A stretch of DNA of 25,712 nt, taken from CAZMCC01 sp964564695. GTDB taxonomy: Bacteria; Planctomycetota; Phycisphaerae; Phycisphaerales; UBA1924. A model generated the notes under the pieces. The model saw nothing but the letters and a program-made list of their open reading frames with translations. It made no database searches and was not told where the DNA came from. The position numbers were made by a program, and so were the translations under genes. The stretch is from NCBI GenBank assembly GCA_964564695.1, contig CAZMCC010000056.1, positions 1 through 25,712 of the forward strand. The letters run 5' to 3'. Shown here piece after piece: positions 6,280 to 17,700 of this stretch. How positions within the stretch are numbered: the first letter of the stretch is position 1; every line of letters starts with the position of its first letter.

Positions 6280-8061
6280 ATGAGCACCTCCACCCCCTCG
6301 ATCCTGATGCGTGCCGCCGCGTGCGGCGTTCTTTCCTGTGCCGCCTGCGGCGTCGCGCACGCCCAGTTCACCACACCGCATGTGATCTCGACGCCGGGCG
6401 ATGTCTCCACCATCCTCGGCGGCACCTCGTTCACCAACCACGGGATGGTCGGGGTCGGACGCATCTCGGCGTCGGCGTTCGACTCGTTCGGCGAGACCTT
6501 CGGCTCCGCCTCCAGCCTGCAGGTCACGAACTGGGCCCGCACCGGCGCGAACAACTACGCCGGCACGTTCAACGTCCTCCCCGACCGCGGCTACAACAAC
6601 AACAACGCGGGCGGGTTCTTCTCGAATTACGCGGCCCGCATCCAGACGGTGAACTTCTCGTTCACGCCGTACTACGGCGCGGCCAACATCGGCGGCGTCG
6701 ACCTGAGCACCCGGATCGCCGCCCAGAACCAGATCTCCTTCACCTCGCCGATCGGCGGCCAGAAGTTCACGTACCTCGATCCCGGCACCGGAACACAGGT
6801 CCACACCACGGGGCTCGACCCCGGCAACGCCGGCCAGCGCGCCCTCTTCGGCGGCACCATGCCGTACGTCACGTCCTACACCGGCCAGCCGCGCCCGGGC
6901 CAGCCGAACCAGACGTTCGACAACATCAACCGGCTCACGCTCGACTCCGAGGCCCTTGTGCTCAGGCCCGACGGCTCGGGGTACATCGGCGACGAATACG
7001 GCGCGAACATCTACCACTTCAACGCGAACAAGGAGATCGACGGCGCGATCGTTCCCCCGGCCGCGATGCAGCCGCACGCCCCCGTCGGCACGCTTAATTT
7101 CAATTCGACCGCCACGCCGGTGAACGGGCGTCGCAACAACCAGGGCTTCGAAGGGGTCTCCATGAGCCCCGACGGCACGCGTCTCTTCGCCGTGGGCCAG
7201 AGCGCGACCCGCCAGGACAGCGACAGCGCCAACAACCAGAACGCCAAGCAGACCCGCGTGCTCGTCTACGACATCAGCGCCGGCGATCTGCCGACGACTC
7301 CGATCGAGGAGTACGCGCTCACGCTGCCCACATTCCGCCTCAACGGCAGCGGCGGGGCCGTCGACCGCACGGCCGCTCAGAGCGAGGTCGTCGCGCTCGA
7401 CGACCATCGCTTCCTCGTGCTCTCGCGCGACGGCAACGGGCTGGGGAACAGCTCCCCGAACCCCTCCATGTACAAGAGCGTGCTGCTCGTCGACACCACG
7501 GTGGGGGTCGGCGGCACCCCGACGAACTTCGCCGGCAACGCCGCGATCAACGCCGAGGGCGGCAAGATCACCTCGACGCCGGGCGTGCTGAGCGCGGGGA
7601 TCACGCCTCTGGCGTCGACCGAAGCGATCAACATGCTCAACAGCGACCAACTGGGCAAGTTCAACATCGACCTGGACACCGGCGTCAATCAGGTGACGAA
7701 GCTGACGCTGGGCGAGAAGTGGGAGGGCATGTCACTGGTCTCGGCCAACGACCCGCTGGCCCCCGACGACTACTTCCTGTTCATCGCCAACGACAACGAC
7801 TTTCTCACGTCGAGCGGCCTGATGGTCGGGCCCGACGGGACGCTCGTTCCGTACAACGGCTTCGACAACGCGTTTGCTCCGTATCCGCCGAACCGGATCC
7901 CGGGGGCCGTGGGCGACCTCGTCGACCCCGTCAACAACGAGAACGACACGATGTTCCTGGTGTACCGGGTGACGATCGCCGTGCCCTCGCCGGGCGCGGC
8001 GGGCGTGCTCGGGATCGGGGCGTGCGTGATCGCGGGGCGGCGGCGGCGGGCGCGGGCGTAA
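6280..8061 (+). CDS. Exported esterase-like phytase-family protein with C-terminal sorting tail
   Basis: The protein is 593 residues from ATG 6280. The frame is open back to TTG 6196, but the signal peptide (ending GVAHAQ, residue 29) fits the ATG. The body resembles the 'esterase-like activity of phytase' family (PF13449). Blocks seen are NVLPDRGYN near 97, IGDEYGANIYHF near 236, NQGFEGVSMSPDG near 287, and KWEGMSLV near 477. These proteins are predicted beta-propellers, often secreted; phosphatase or esterase activity is family knowledge and the substrate is unknown. The C-terminus (VPSPGAAGVLGIGACVIAGR plus Arg-rich end) is a PEP-CTERM-like tail with Pro-Ser-Pro instead of Pro-Glu-Pro, implying export and surface retention. 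A hairpin terminator follows at 8124. Confidence 0.85.
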   Translation: MSTSTPSILMRAAACGVLSCAACGVAHAQFTTPHVISTPGDVSTILGGTSFTNHGMVGVGRISASAFDSFGETFGSASSLQVTNWARTGANNYAGTFNVLPDRGYNNNNAGGFFSNYAARIQTVNFSFTPYYGAANIGGVDLSTRIAAQNQISFTSPIGGQKFTYLDPGTGTQVHTTGLDPGNAGQRALFGGTMPYVTSYTGQPRPGQPNQTFDNINRLTLDSEALVLRPDGSGYIGDEYGANIYHFNANKEIDGAIVPPAAMQPHAPVGTLNFNSTATPVNGRRNNQGFEGVSMSPDGTRLFAVGQSATRQDSDSANNQNAKQTRVLVYDISAGDLPTTPIEEYALTLPTFRLNGSGGAVDRTAAQSEVVALDDHRFLVLSRDGNGLGNSSPNPSMYKSVLLVDTTVGVGGTPTNFAGNAAINAEGGKITSTPGVLSAGITPLASTEAINMLNSDQLGKFNIDLDTGVNQVTKLTLGEKWEGMSLVSANDPLAPDDYFLFIANDNDFLTSSGLMVGPDGTLVPYNGFDNAFAPYPPNRIPGAVGDLVDPVNNENDTMFLVYRVTIAVPSPGAAGVLGIGACVIAGRRRRARA

Positions 8062-8123
8062 GGCCCGCCTCACGTTTGCCGCTCGACCGCGGGGCGGAGC
8101 GTCTACTGATTGAAGACCTTATC

Positions 8124-8163
8124 CACCGAGCTCGGTCCCTCAGGGCCGAGCTCGGTGTGTCTT
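8124..8163 (+). terminator. Intrinsic terminator-like hairpin
   Basis: The perfect 12-bp stem CACCGAGCTCGG (8124-8135) and CCGAGCTCGGTG (8146-8157) encloses TCCCTCAGGG, whose ends can add three more pairs. A T-rich stretch TGTGTCTTT follows. It lies 62 bases after the stop of the phytase-like gene and 90 bases before the next start, so it probably ends the upstream transcript. Confidence 0.65.
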
Positions 8164-8250
8164 TGAACCGCCTCCTGGCAGCTTCGGAATGAACCCGACG
8201 CGCGGCGAGAATTCACGTGCCCGCTACGTGCGGGTGCTCTGATTGAATCG

Positions 8251-8709
8251 ATGTTGGCGTGGCTCGAACAGAATTGGGTGCAGGTCCTTGGGGTGGCCGG
8301 GTTGTCAATCGCGGTCTTCGCCGTGACCAGCGTTGTCGCGGGCGTCGTGATCGTGCGGTTGCCGGCGAACTACTTCACGGACGAGGCGCAGCGGCGGCGC
8401 GAGGCGGACGGCCGCAGGCCCGGGCGCATGGCGTGGCGGATAGCGAAGAACGCGCTGGGGTGGCTGTTGATCGTCGCCGGGGTCGCGATGCTCGCGCTCC
8501 CCGGCCCGGGGCTGCTGGTGCTGCTCATGGGCGTGATGCTGGCGGACTTCCCGGGCAAGCGGGGTCTGCAGCGCTGGATCATCTCGCGGAGGTCGGTGTT
8601 CAAGACTTCGAACGCGGTGCGACGGCGGTTTGGGCGGCCGCCACTCGAGGCGCCCGACGGCGGACGGTCACGCGAGAACATCCGGGCAGAGCTGGACGCG
8701 GCCACGTGA
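8251..8709 (+). CDS. PGPGW-type putative transmembrane protein
   Basis: This 152-residue inner-membrane protein starts at ATG 8251; no clear Shine-Dalgarno is seen. The first membrane helix (about 12-36) precedes a basic cytoplasmic loop rich in Arg (44-63). The second helix region (about 66-102) contains LALPGPGLLVLLMGVMLADF, the motif of the PGPGW family (PF09656), with Leu in place of Trp. An amphipathic basic segment and a hydrophilic tail follow. The function of the family is unknown. It stands alone between a terminator and a convergent gene. Confidence 0.75.
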   Translation: MLAWLEQNWVQVLGVAGLSIAVFAVTSVVAGVVIVRLPANYFTDEAQRRREADGRRPGRMAWRIAKNALGWLLIVAGVAMLALPGPGLLVLLMGVMLADFPGKRGLQRWIISRRSVFKTSNAVRRRFGRPPLEAPDGGRSRENIRAELDAAT

Positions 8710-8781
8710 GCGTGGCGTGAGTCCGGCGTACCACGCCCCTGTTCGGGAGTTTGTGCCGCGGCTATGTCGGGAAATGCACGC

Positions 8782-9210
8782 TCACGACGCGTGCGCGCGA
8801 TCGTCGTCGCCGCGCGCCGGGGCCTGCTCGCCCGCGGGGGCGGCCGTGCTGAGCCACGTGAACGCGTCCTCGAAGTCGGTGAACTCGCGGATGTTGAGCC
8901 CGTGGTTGTGGGCGGCGGTGGCGAAGAACTTGGCCCGGCCCTGGCCGTGGTCGGTGAAGACGATGGCGAGGCGGTGCAGGGAGGAGAACCCGAGCGCTGG
9001 GAGCTCGTCGGCGATCCAGAAGAGCTCGGCGATGGAGGGGGCGGTGGTGATCTGGCGGACGTCGAGGAGGGCGTCGCGCACGCCGTTGGCGGCGCAGTGG
9101 CTGGCGATCTGGGTGAGAGAGGCGCGGGTCGCGGCGGCGTCGAACTTGCCGCCGGCGTCGTAGCGCATGAAGTCGGGGCAGGAGATGATGCGGATGTGAT
9201 CTGTGGGCAT
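8782..9210 (-). CDS. STAS/SpoIIAA-like small protein, function unknown
   Basis: From ATG 9210-9208 it is 142 residues (MPTDHIRIISCPDFMRYDAG). The frame is open to GTG 9312, but the extra 34 residues look unstructured. Alternating predicted strands and helices (DALLDVRQI, SIAELFWIADELPALG, RLAIVFTDHGQGRAKFFATA, LNIREFTDFEDAFTWL) fit the STAS/SpoIIAA-like fold used in small regulatory or lipid-binding proteins. This is a fold-level guess only. The last 25 residues are disordered and acidic. No transport or kinase partner is adjacent. It is divergent from the ECF sigma gene, so a regulatory link is possible but unproven. Confidence 0.65.
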   Translation of the reverse strand: MPTDHIRIISCPDFMRYDAGGKFDAAATRASLTQIASHCAANGVRDALLDVRQITTAPSIAELFWIADELPALGFSSLHRLAIVFTDHGQGRAKFFATAAHNHGLNIREFTDFEDAFTWLSTAAPAGEQAPARGDDDRAHAS

Positions 9211-9417
9211 GGGGAGCGTGATGGAGCGGAGCTCCACCTCACCGGAAGATGGTACCGGAACGCGGCCGCCCACTTCGGGGTCACCCCAAGCGATTTCTTC
9301 GGTGAAGCACACGGGCTGCGTTCAAGGCCGCGGCGCCCGGGGGCGCGGCACCGCTCATTACCCAAACATTCTCCGAAGAAACCCCGCCCGTCTGCAACGC
9401 CCCCGCACGCGCTGAGG

Positions 9418-9423
9418 TACACT
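9418..9423 (+). promoter_or_regulatory. Candidate -10 element of the ECF sigma gene
   Basis: TACACT ends seven bases before the ATG at 9431, so a transcript starting at the usual distance would be leaderless or nearly so. No good -35 is visible 16-18 bases upstream. The same hexamer occurs upstream of rplU (18889-18894), and TATACT occurs upstream of the sdpR-like gene and the first amidohydrolase. The evidence is weak. Confidence 0.25.
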
Positions 9424-9430
9424 CCTCACA

Positions 9431-10015
9431 ATGACCCGCTCCGAAGAACGCGAGCTGATCACGTCGGCCCTGGCCGGCGACCGCAAGGCGGCGGAGGGGC
9501 TCATCAAGGCCTATCAGCCGTCGCTCTATGCGTACATGCTTCGCCTGTCGGGCCGGCCCGACGTGGCCGAGGACATCGTGCAGGATGCGTTCGTGCGGGC
9601 GCTGACGAACCTCAACCGCTTCGACTTCAAGTTCCGGTTCTCGACATGGCTGTTCACGATCGCCAAGCGGCTGTACGTGAACGCCATGCAGAAGCACAAG
9701 CCCACGTACGACTCCGACTCGGTCGAGGCGTTCGGGGCGGCGTGGGCTTCACCCGAGTCCGGGGCGATCGTCGATGAGGCGCGGACCAGCGCCGGGTGTG
9801 CGGTGGCGCGGGCGCTGGCGGCGCTGCCGCAGGATCAGCGGGAGATCGTCGTGCTGTTCCACCAGCTCGACTGGCCGATCGCGCTGATCAGCGAGTATCT
9901 GGACATGCCCGAGGGGACGATCAAGAGCCACCTCCACCGCGCCCGCAAGCGGATGCGCCAGGCCCTCGAGGCCGCCGGCTGGCACGAGCGACGGGTCGAG
10001 GAGGTGCTGTTGTGA
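9431..10015 (+). CDS. ECF-type RNA polymerase sigma factor
   Basis: The protein is 194 residues from ATG 9431. Region 2 (about 22-90) includes LIKAYQPSLYAYMLRLSG, the -10-binding helix motif DVAEDIVQDAFVRALTNL and FSTWLFTIAKRLYVNAMQK. A variable linker follows (90-120). Region 4 (about 125-180) includes ALPQDQREIVVLFHQLDWPI and GTIKSHLHRARKRMRQAL, the -35-binding helix-turn-helix. It lacks regions 1.1 and 3, as expected for the group IV (ECF) class. Its stop overlaps the start of the next gene by four bases (GTGA), typical of a sigma/anti-sigma pair. The regulon cannot be told from the window. Confidence 0.93.
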   Translation: MTRSEERELITSALAGDRKAAEGLIKAYQPSLYAYMLRLSGRPDVAEDIVQDAFVRALTNLNRFDFKFRFSTWLFTIAKRLYVNAMQKHKPTYDSDSVEAFGAAWASPESGAIVDEARTSAGCAVARALAALPQDQREIVVLFHQLDWPIALISEYLDMPEGTIKSHLHRARKRMRQALEAAGWHERRVEEVLL

Positions 10016-10656
10016 GCCTTCCTCAGATCCCGGCCCCCAACGGGCGTCCGGGCGACTTTCTCAATCCACGGGCCGCGGCGGGCGCAAAGCTCGGGAAACT
10101 GCACGAGATCCAGGGCGTCATGCAGTCGCTGCGGTCGCCGCTGGAGACGCCGGACCTGACCGACGCGATTTTGTCGCGGGTCGGGGCCGAGCGGCCGTTC
10201 ACCGATCCGACGGAGCGTCGGTGGGTCTGGGCGGGGCGTGCGTCGGTGGCGGCAGGGATTCTCATGCTGCTTGGCGCGGTATTCCTGCTGCACGCGATGG
10301 CGCCGAACAGTACGACGTGGGCCAACCGGGCCGCGCCGCTCTCGAGCGTGATCGACAACTGCGAGGCCGAGGTCGGCGAGAGCTACGTCAACATCCGGGC
10401 GCGGATCGCGTCGGTGAACACCATCGTGCCGACCGTCGAGGTGCCCGCGGTGTGCCAGGCGGGTGGTGGCGCGTCGGGGGTCGGGGGCTGCTGGGCGTCG
10501 CCGCTGCTGACGACGCCCAGTGCCGGGCTGAGCGAGGCCACGGCCGCGAGCAGCGGCCAGGCGTTCGGCCGGTACAAGGCGGAGTACCTCCAGGATCGGT
10601 ATCTGGCGGCGACGGTGCTGCAGTCCAAACCCGTCGCGCCGCCGGCGCCGCACTAA
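10012..10656 (+). CDS. Single-pass membrane protein, probable anti-sigma factor
   Basis: The protein is 214 residues from GTG 10012. The start is fixed by AGGAGGTG about eight bases upstream and by the GTGA overlap with the sigma gene. The cytoplasmic part (1-72) contains TPDLTDAILSRVG, a segment of the kind found near the membrane in many planctomycete anti-sigma proteins. One membrane helix spans about 76-97 (AAGILMLLGAVFLLHAMAP). The outer part (about 98-214) has Cys117, Cys148 and Cys160, and a Gly-rich stretch. I see no HxxxCxxC zinc-binding anti-sigma motif, so the assignment rests on coupling and topology. Confidence 0.7.
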   Translation: MSLPQIPAPNGRPGDFLNPRAAAGAKLGKLHEIQGVMQSLRSPLETPDLTDAILSRVGAERPFTDPTERRWVWAGRASVAAGILMLLGAVFLLHAMAPNSTTWANRAAPLSSVIDNCEAEVGESYVNIRARIASVNTIVPTVEVPAVCQAGGGASGVGGCWASPLLTTPSAGLSEATAASSGQAFGRYKAEYLQDRYLAATVLQSKPVAPPAPH

Positions 10657-10717
10657 TTCTGGTGCGGACGCTTTTGACACTCGGACGAACTGTGTTCTCC
10701 TTTCTTCGGCAGCGCCC

Positions 10718-12478
10718 ATGAAGACGCGACCGGGTCTTGTCATCCTGTGGTTGATCGTGCTCTCGAGCCTCGGGCTCGCGCCCGACATGGGCTGGGCGCA
10801 GAACCGGCAGCAGCCCGTCGATCCCAAGGCGAACGAGGGGCACGGGCCGGGCGCGCCGGCGGGCTCACCCGCCAATTGGGCCGTGCAGGCGCCGGCGTCG
10901 GCGGACGTGGTGTTCGTGGTGAAGGACGCGGCGGCGCTGCGGTCGAACCCGACGGGGCGCGCGATCCACGACCTGGTGTCGCGGGCCGGCCTGCTCGCGG
11001 GGACGCGCACGTCGTGGGACGACCTGGCCAACCGGCTGGGGTGGGTCCGCGAGGAAGCGTTCGATCACCTGCTCGGCGGGCAGTTCATGATCATCGTCTC
11101 GGGCGTGGCGGGGAACATCGGCGCCGAGCCGGCGAGCTGGGCCCTGCTCAGCCGCGTGAACGAGGAGACGGACAAGCGGCTGTTCGAGCGGCTCGAGGCC
11201 GCGCCGCGCCGGGTGGCGGCGGGGCACCAGCTGCTGTCGGTCGAACGCGGGGAATATGAGCTCGCGGTGCACCGGCCCAGGGCCGGCGAGGGAGGAGTGG
11301 GGGGCGGCGGCCCGGACGGCTCGCGGCTGATCGTGCTGGGGCCGAGCAAGCGGCCGGAGCTGTTTGATCGCGTGCTGCGTGCGCTCAACGACGAACCGCT
11401 GATCGGTGAATCATCGCTGTTCATGACCGCGGCGGCCGCGGGTGTGAAGGAAGTGGGCGACGCGGACGCGATCGTGCTCGTGCGCCTGGACGTGGATGAT
11501 CCCAAGAAGGCGGCGCAGGCCGGGGCGTGGGCCGCGAACGCGGCGTTTGCGCTCAAGACCGACGATGAGGGCGTGTCGCTGCGGTGCAGCGTGAGCGATC
11601 CGACGGCGGCCGAGATGCTCGACGGCGTCGGCGGGCCGGCGATCGACCTCGACGCGTCGTTCACGGGAGCGCTGATCGCGATCTCCGAGCACCGCGTGGC
11701 GAACGTGGCGCTCGAGCCGGTGGCGATGGTGCTCGCGGCCGTGCGCATGCCCGCGCCGCTGCAGCAGGCGCTCACGAGCGGGCAGATGTTCGTGGCGGTG
11801 CCGTCGCCGGCAGCGCCGGGCGTGGCGGTCGGGCTCGCGGTGCACATGAAGGACCCGTACACGCTGGCGCCCGAGGGCGATGCGTTCATGGCCGGGATCG
11901 TGCGCCTGATCGAGGGCGCCCCCGGCGTGGGCGGCCCTGCGCCGGCGCTGGACTTTGCGGGCGTCGCGCCGCAGGCCGTGCGCACCGTGCCGGTGCAGGC
12001 GTGGGGCGCGTTCCCCGAACTCGGCTGGCCGGAGGTGTGGCTGAGCTGGGCGTATGCGCCGAGCGATGCACCGGGCGCGGCGGCGGCGAATGCCGACCCA
12101 ATCAAGATCGCACCGGCGGACCCGGCACGCGGGTGGTGGGTGATTGGGGCGGCGGCCGGAACGGCGGACGAAGCGGGCGCGGGCCCGGCGTTGGCGCGGG
12201 ACATCGGCGCGCAGCTTCGTGCGGCGGCCCCGGCGGGCGAGAATGGGCGGGTGCTGTCGCAGGCCGTGCTGCGTCCTGCGGCCCTCGCGCGGGCGGTGTG
12301 GCCGGCGGTGCCGGACATGGGGAACTGGCGCGAGGTGTGCAGCCGGGTGAGCCTCGTGCGTTGGCGGTTCGACGCGGGCGACGGGGGACGGATCAACGGG
12401 ATGGTGCGTGTCGACCTGACGCCGGCGCCGGCGGGGTCGCCCCCAGTGCCGCCACAGGGCGGCGGGCTGGCCCGATAG
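10718..12478 (+). CDS. Exported hypothetical protein, DUF3352-like
   Basis: The protein is 586 residues from ATG 10718, with a signal peptide of about 27 residues (ending MGWAQ). The mature part begins with DVVFVVKDAAALRSNPTGRA and WDDLANRLGWVREEAFDHLL, followed by GGQFMIIVSG and RVNEETDKRLFERLEAAPRR. This order (subunit-like segments evaluating W..L...LG then GGQ) recalls DUF3352-type exported proteins, a tentative match. The C-terminal half is Ala/Gly-rich with repeated ALARAV-like stretches and ends in a Pro/Gly-rich tail without a membrane anchor. It starts 61 bases after the probable anti-sigma gene and may belong to the same operon or regulon. Confidence 0.75.
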   Translation: MKTRPGLVILWLIVLSSLGLAPDMGWAQNRQQPVDPKANEGHGPGAPAGSPANWAVQAPASADVVFVVKDAAALRSNPTGRAIHDLVSRAGLLAGTRTSWDDLANRLGWVREEAFDHLLGGQFMIIVSGVAGNIGAEPASWALLSRVNEETDKRLFERLEAAPRRVAAGHQLLSVERGEYELAVHRPRAGEGGVGGGGPDGSRLIVLGPSKRPELFDRVLRALNDEPLIGESSLFMTAAAAGVKEVGDADAIVLVRLDVDDPKKAAQAGAWAANAAFALKTDDEGVSLRCSVSDPTAAEMLDGVGGPAIDLDASFTGALIAISEHRVANVALEPVAMVLAAVRMPAPLQQALTSGQMFVAVPSPAAPGVAVGLAVHMKDPYTLAPEGDAFMAGIVRLIEGAPGVGGPAPALDFAGVAPQAVRTVPVQAWGAFPELGWPEVWLSWAYAPSDAPGAAAANADPIKIAPADPARGWWVIGAAAGTADEAGAGPALARDIGAQLRAAAPAGENGRVLSQAVLRPAALARAVWPAVPDMGNWREVCSRVSLVRWRFDAGDGGRINGMVRVDLTPAPAGSPPVPPQGGGLAR

Positions 12479-12662
12479 CGTGAAAGCGGTCAAGTTCGGG
12501 TGTGATCGGGGGTCGCGGCGCGTTCGCGAGTGCCGGCGCGCATAAACTCGTCCCCGCGGCGGGCCGGCTTGTCACCGGGCCAGTCCCCCCGCAACCCCCC
12601 CGCCCCCAACGCCGCCCGAGCAGACTCTCGGCGTGCACAGCGCCCCGACCTTGGCTCCTCGT

Positions 12663-14618
<1,956 letters not shown>

Positions 14619-14627
14619 GCCGGGTGC

Positions 14628-14728
14628 CCGGGGTCGGGCGCTTCGCCAGACCCCGGCCGGGGTCAACAGCCGATCGTTTGCAAACGAAGTCCAAGCCCGG
14701 GTCTGCCCAAAGCGGCCGACCCGGGGCA
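14628..14728. terminator. Hairpin cluster in the convergent typA / repeat-protein spacer
   Basis: CCGGGGTC (14628-14635) pairs with GACCCCGG (14649-14656), with an inner GGCG/CGCC extension and a three-base loop. GACCCCGGCCGGGGTC (14649-14664) is a perfect palindrome that could compete with it. CCCGGGTC and GACCCGGG flank a third loop near 14694-14727. There are no T-runs, so any terminator function would not be of the classical type. A separate perfect palindrome, TCGTTTGCAAACGA (14674-14687), lies between the hairpins. Confidence 0.45.
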
Positions 14729-14789
14729 CCCCCCCTGAGATTCATCCGAAACGAACATCGCCGTGGTCCCGCGCTGCCGCTTGGGGCTC

Positions 14790-17700
14790 TTATCGCCGCC
14801 GCCGCGCCGCGAGAATCCCCACCATCGCGAGCAGGCCGGTCGTGCCTGGCGCCGGGATCACGAAGTTCGTCAGTGTCACCGTGCCCGCGCCGGTGTTGTA
14901 GAGCACGTCGAAGTGCCCGCCCCCGATGACACCGACGCTCGTGACGGCGTTGGTGAACGTGCCGGTGAGTGACGCGCCGTCGAGGATCACGAACGAGTCG
15001 CCCGGCGCCGGGATGAACCCGTCCACGAGCTCGACCAGGAGCAGGCCGCTGAGCAGGTTGACGGTGCCGGTGACCAGCAGTCGGTCGAACTGCGTGGGCA
15101 GCAGTCCGGCGAGCTCGATCTCCACCCCGCCGGGCCCCTGCTGGCGGTAGTTGCCCACGACGCTGAGCGTGGCGATGTCGTCGCCGTCCTCGCCGGGGGC
15201 GAACGTGCCGGGGTTGTTGAACGCGTCGACCTGGGTGAGGTCGAGGATGCCCGCGCCAATGACGCGTCCGGCGGGCTGGTTGATGAATGAGACGAAACCG
15301 CCGCCTTGGAGGCTGAGCGTGGCGCCCGCGGCGATCGCGATGACGCCCTGGTTGGTGACGGCGAGGTTCGTGTGGTTGATCGCGCCGGTGTAGTCGACGT
15401 CGATGAGGCCGCCGTTGAAGACGTCGGCCGAGATCGTGCGTGTGCCGCCGGCGCCGGGCAGGAACCGCACGACGCCAGTCGCCGCGTTGGTGACCCCGGT
15501 ATCGGAGCTGAGTTGCGAGTTGGTCGCGGCGGAGCTGGTGAGGTTGATCTGGCCCGCGTTGAGGAGGCTGGGCGAGGTGACGTTGGTGTTGTCGGCCCCG
15601 GTGGAAAGCGCGTCGATGCGCTGGCCCGAAGCGATGTTGCCGCTGAGGGTCGTGGCGCCGACGAGCTCGAACGCGCCGGCGGTCGTGGCGGTGATGTTGA
15701 GCTCGCCGTTGCGGATGCGGATGTTGTTGCCGGTGGTCGTGCCGCCGTTGAAGTTGAAGCGCTCGCCGTTGAGGAGCATCGCGCCGTTGTTGGTGATCGT
15801 CCCGGCGTTCTGGTTGACGAGCATGACGCCGCCGCCGGTGACGGTGAGCGTGACGCCGGGGTCGACCGTGATGGTCCCCTGGTTCTGAATCGCTCCGCTC
15901 GAGGCGTCCATGAGCGCGTTGGCGTGGACGTCGAAGGAGCCCTGGTTGACGAAGTTGCTGATGGTCAGGGTCCGGTTGCCGCCGGCGCCCGGGAGCACCT
16001 CAACGAGGCCGGTGTTGGTGAACTGAGGCACGCTGACGAGCTGCGTGTTGGTCGCGGCCGAGCTGGTGAGCGAGATCCGGCCGCCGTTGGCGAAGGCGTC
16101 AACGACGCTGGTGGTGGTGTTGAACGAGCCGGTCGCGAGCAGGTCGACGTGCTGGCCGGGGTGCGTGGCGCCGGTCATGGTGCCGGCCCCGATCATGTCG
16201 ATGCCGGCGGCGCCGAGCCCGGGTCCCATGTAGAGCTGGCCGTTGAGGACCTGGACGTCGTTGCCGGTGATCGACCCGCCGATGAACTCGAAGCGCTCGC
16301 CGTTGAGGAAGATGGCGCCCTGGTTGTCGATGGCGCCGCCGCTCGTGAAGGTGAGGAGCCCGCCGCCGCTGAAGGTGGCGGTGGTTCCGGCGAGGGTGGT
16401 GAACGCGCCGCTGTTGTTGAGCCTCCCGCCCGAGCCGTCGAAGAGCGTGCTGGTGTTGACGTGGATCGCGCCCGGGTTGTTGAGGAGCGAGACGCCGATG
16501 GAGCGGCTGCCGCCGGCGGCGGATTCGGAGTTGATCGTGCCGGCGTTGGTGACGCCGGCGGGGCTGTTGAACGACACGTTGGTCGCGGCGGAGCTGGTGA
16601 GGTTGAGCACGCCGTTGTTGCTCATGCCCAGCGCGGCCGACATGGTGGTGTTGAACGCCCCGGTGGCGAGGGCGTCGACGTGCTGGCCGGCGGCGATGGT
16701 GCCGGTGAGCGCGTTGGTTCCGATGACGTCGAAGCCGCCGGGGCCGGCGCCGGAGATGTGGAGCTGGCCGTTGAGGATCTGGACGTCGTTGCCGCTCATC
16801 ACGCCGCCGGTGTACTCGAAGCGCTCGCCGTTAAGGAAGACGGCGCCGAGGTTGTCGAGCGTCCCGCCGGCGTGGGTGAAGGTCATCACGCCGCCGCCGA
16901 CGAAGGTGGCGGTCGCCGCGGGCGCGGTGTTGAACGCGCCGGTGGTGTTCGTGACGGAGTTGGGGCTGTCGAACGTGGTATTCGCGTTGACGTTGATCGC
17001 GCCGGTGTTCTGGAGCGAGAACGCCGTGATGGTCCTCGCGCCGCCGGCGCCGGGCTGGGAGTTGAGGGCGCCGATGTTGTTGAAGCCCCCGAAGTCGTTG
17101 ATCGAGGAGTTCGTCGCGGCCGTGCTCGTGAGGTTGACGACGCCCTCGTTGGTGAAGGCGGGCGCGACGTTGAGGATGGAGTTGAACGCGCCGGTGCCGA
17201 TGACGTCGACGTGCTGGTTCGGGCCGACGCCGCCGGTGTACGCGTTGGTGCCGATGATGTCGAAGCCGCCCGGGCCGGAGCTCGACATGTGGAGCTGCCC
17301 GTTCGTGATCTCGATGTCGTTGCCGAAGATCGAGCCGTTGATGGTGAACTCGAAGCGCTCGCCGTTGAGGGCGATGGCGCCCAGGTTGTTGATGACGCCC
17401 TCGGAGTGATTGAACGTGATCAGGCCGCCACCGACGACCGCGGCCGTGCGTCCCGGCGCGGTGTTGAAACTGCCGGTGTTCCTGAATTGGGAGTTGGCGC
17501 CGTTGAAGGTCGTGTCGGCGTTGACCTCGAACGTGCCGGAACTGCTGAGCATGTCCACGGTCACGAAGCGCCCGCCGCCCGACGCGGGCAGACTCGCGAT
17601 CGTGCCGGAGCTGTCGATCGTGGTGCCCTGGAGCGTTGCGTTAGTGGCGGCGACGCTCGTGAGGTTGATCGCGCCGGCGTTGGTCATGCCGCTCGAGGCG

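Noticed and set aside
6070..7650. 526-codon minus-strand frame opposite the phytase-like gene
   Set aside because: No domain, start signal or plausible composition. The plus strand carries the signal peptide and conserved motifs.
10674..10696. TTGACA upstream of the exported protein at 10718
   Set aside because: No acceptable -10 lies 16-18 bases downstream; the only nearby hexamer is at 11 bases.
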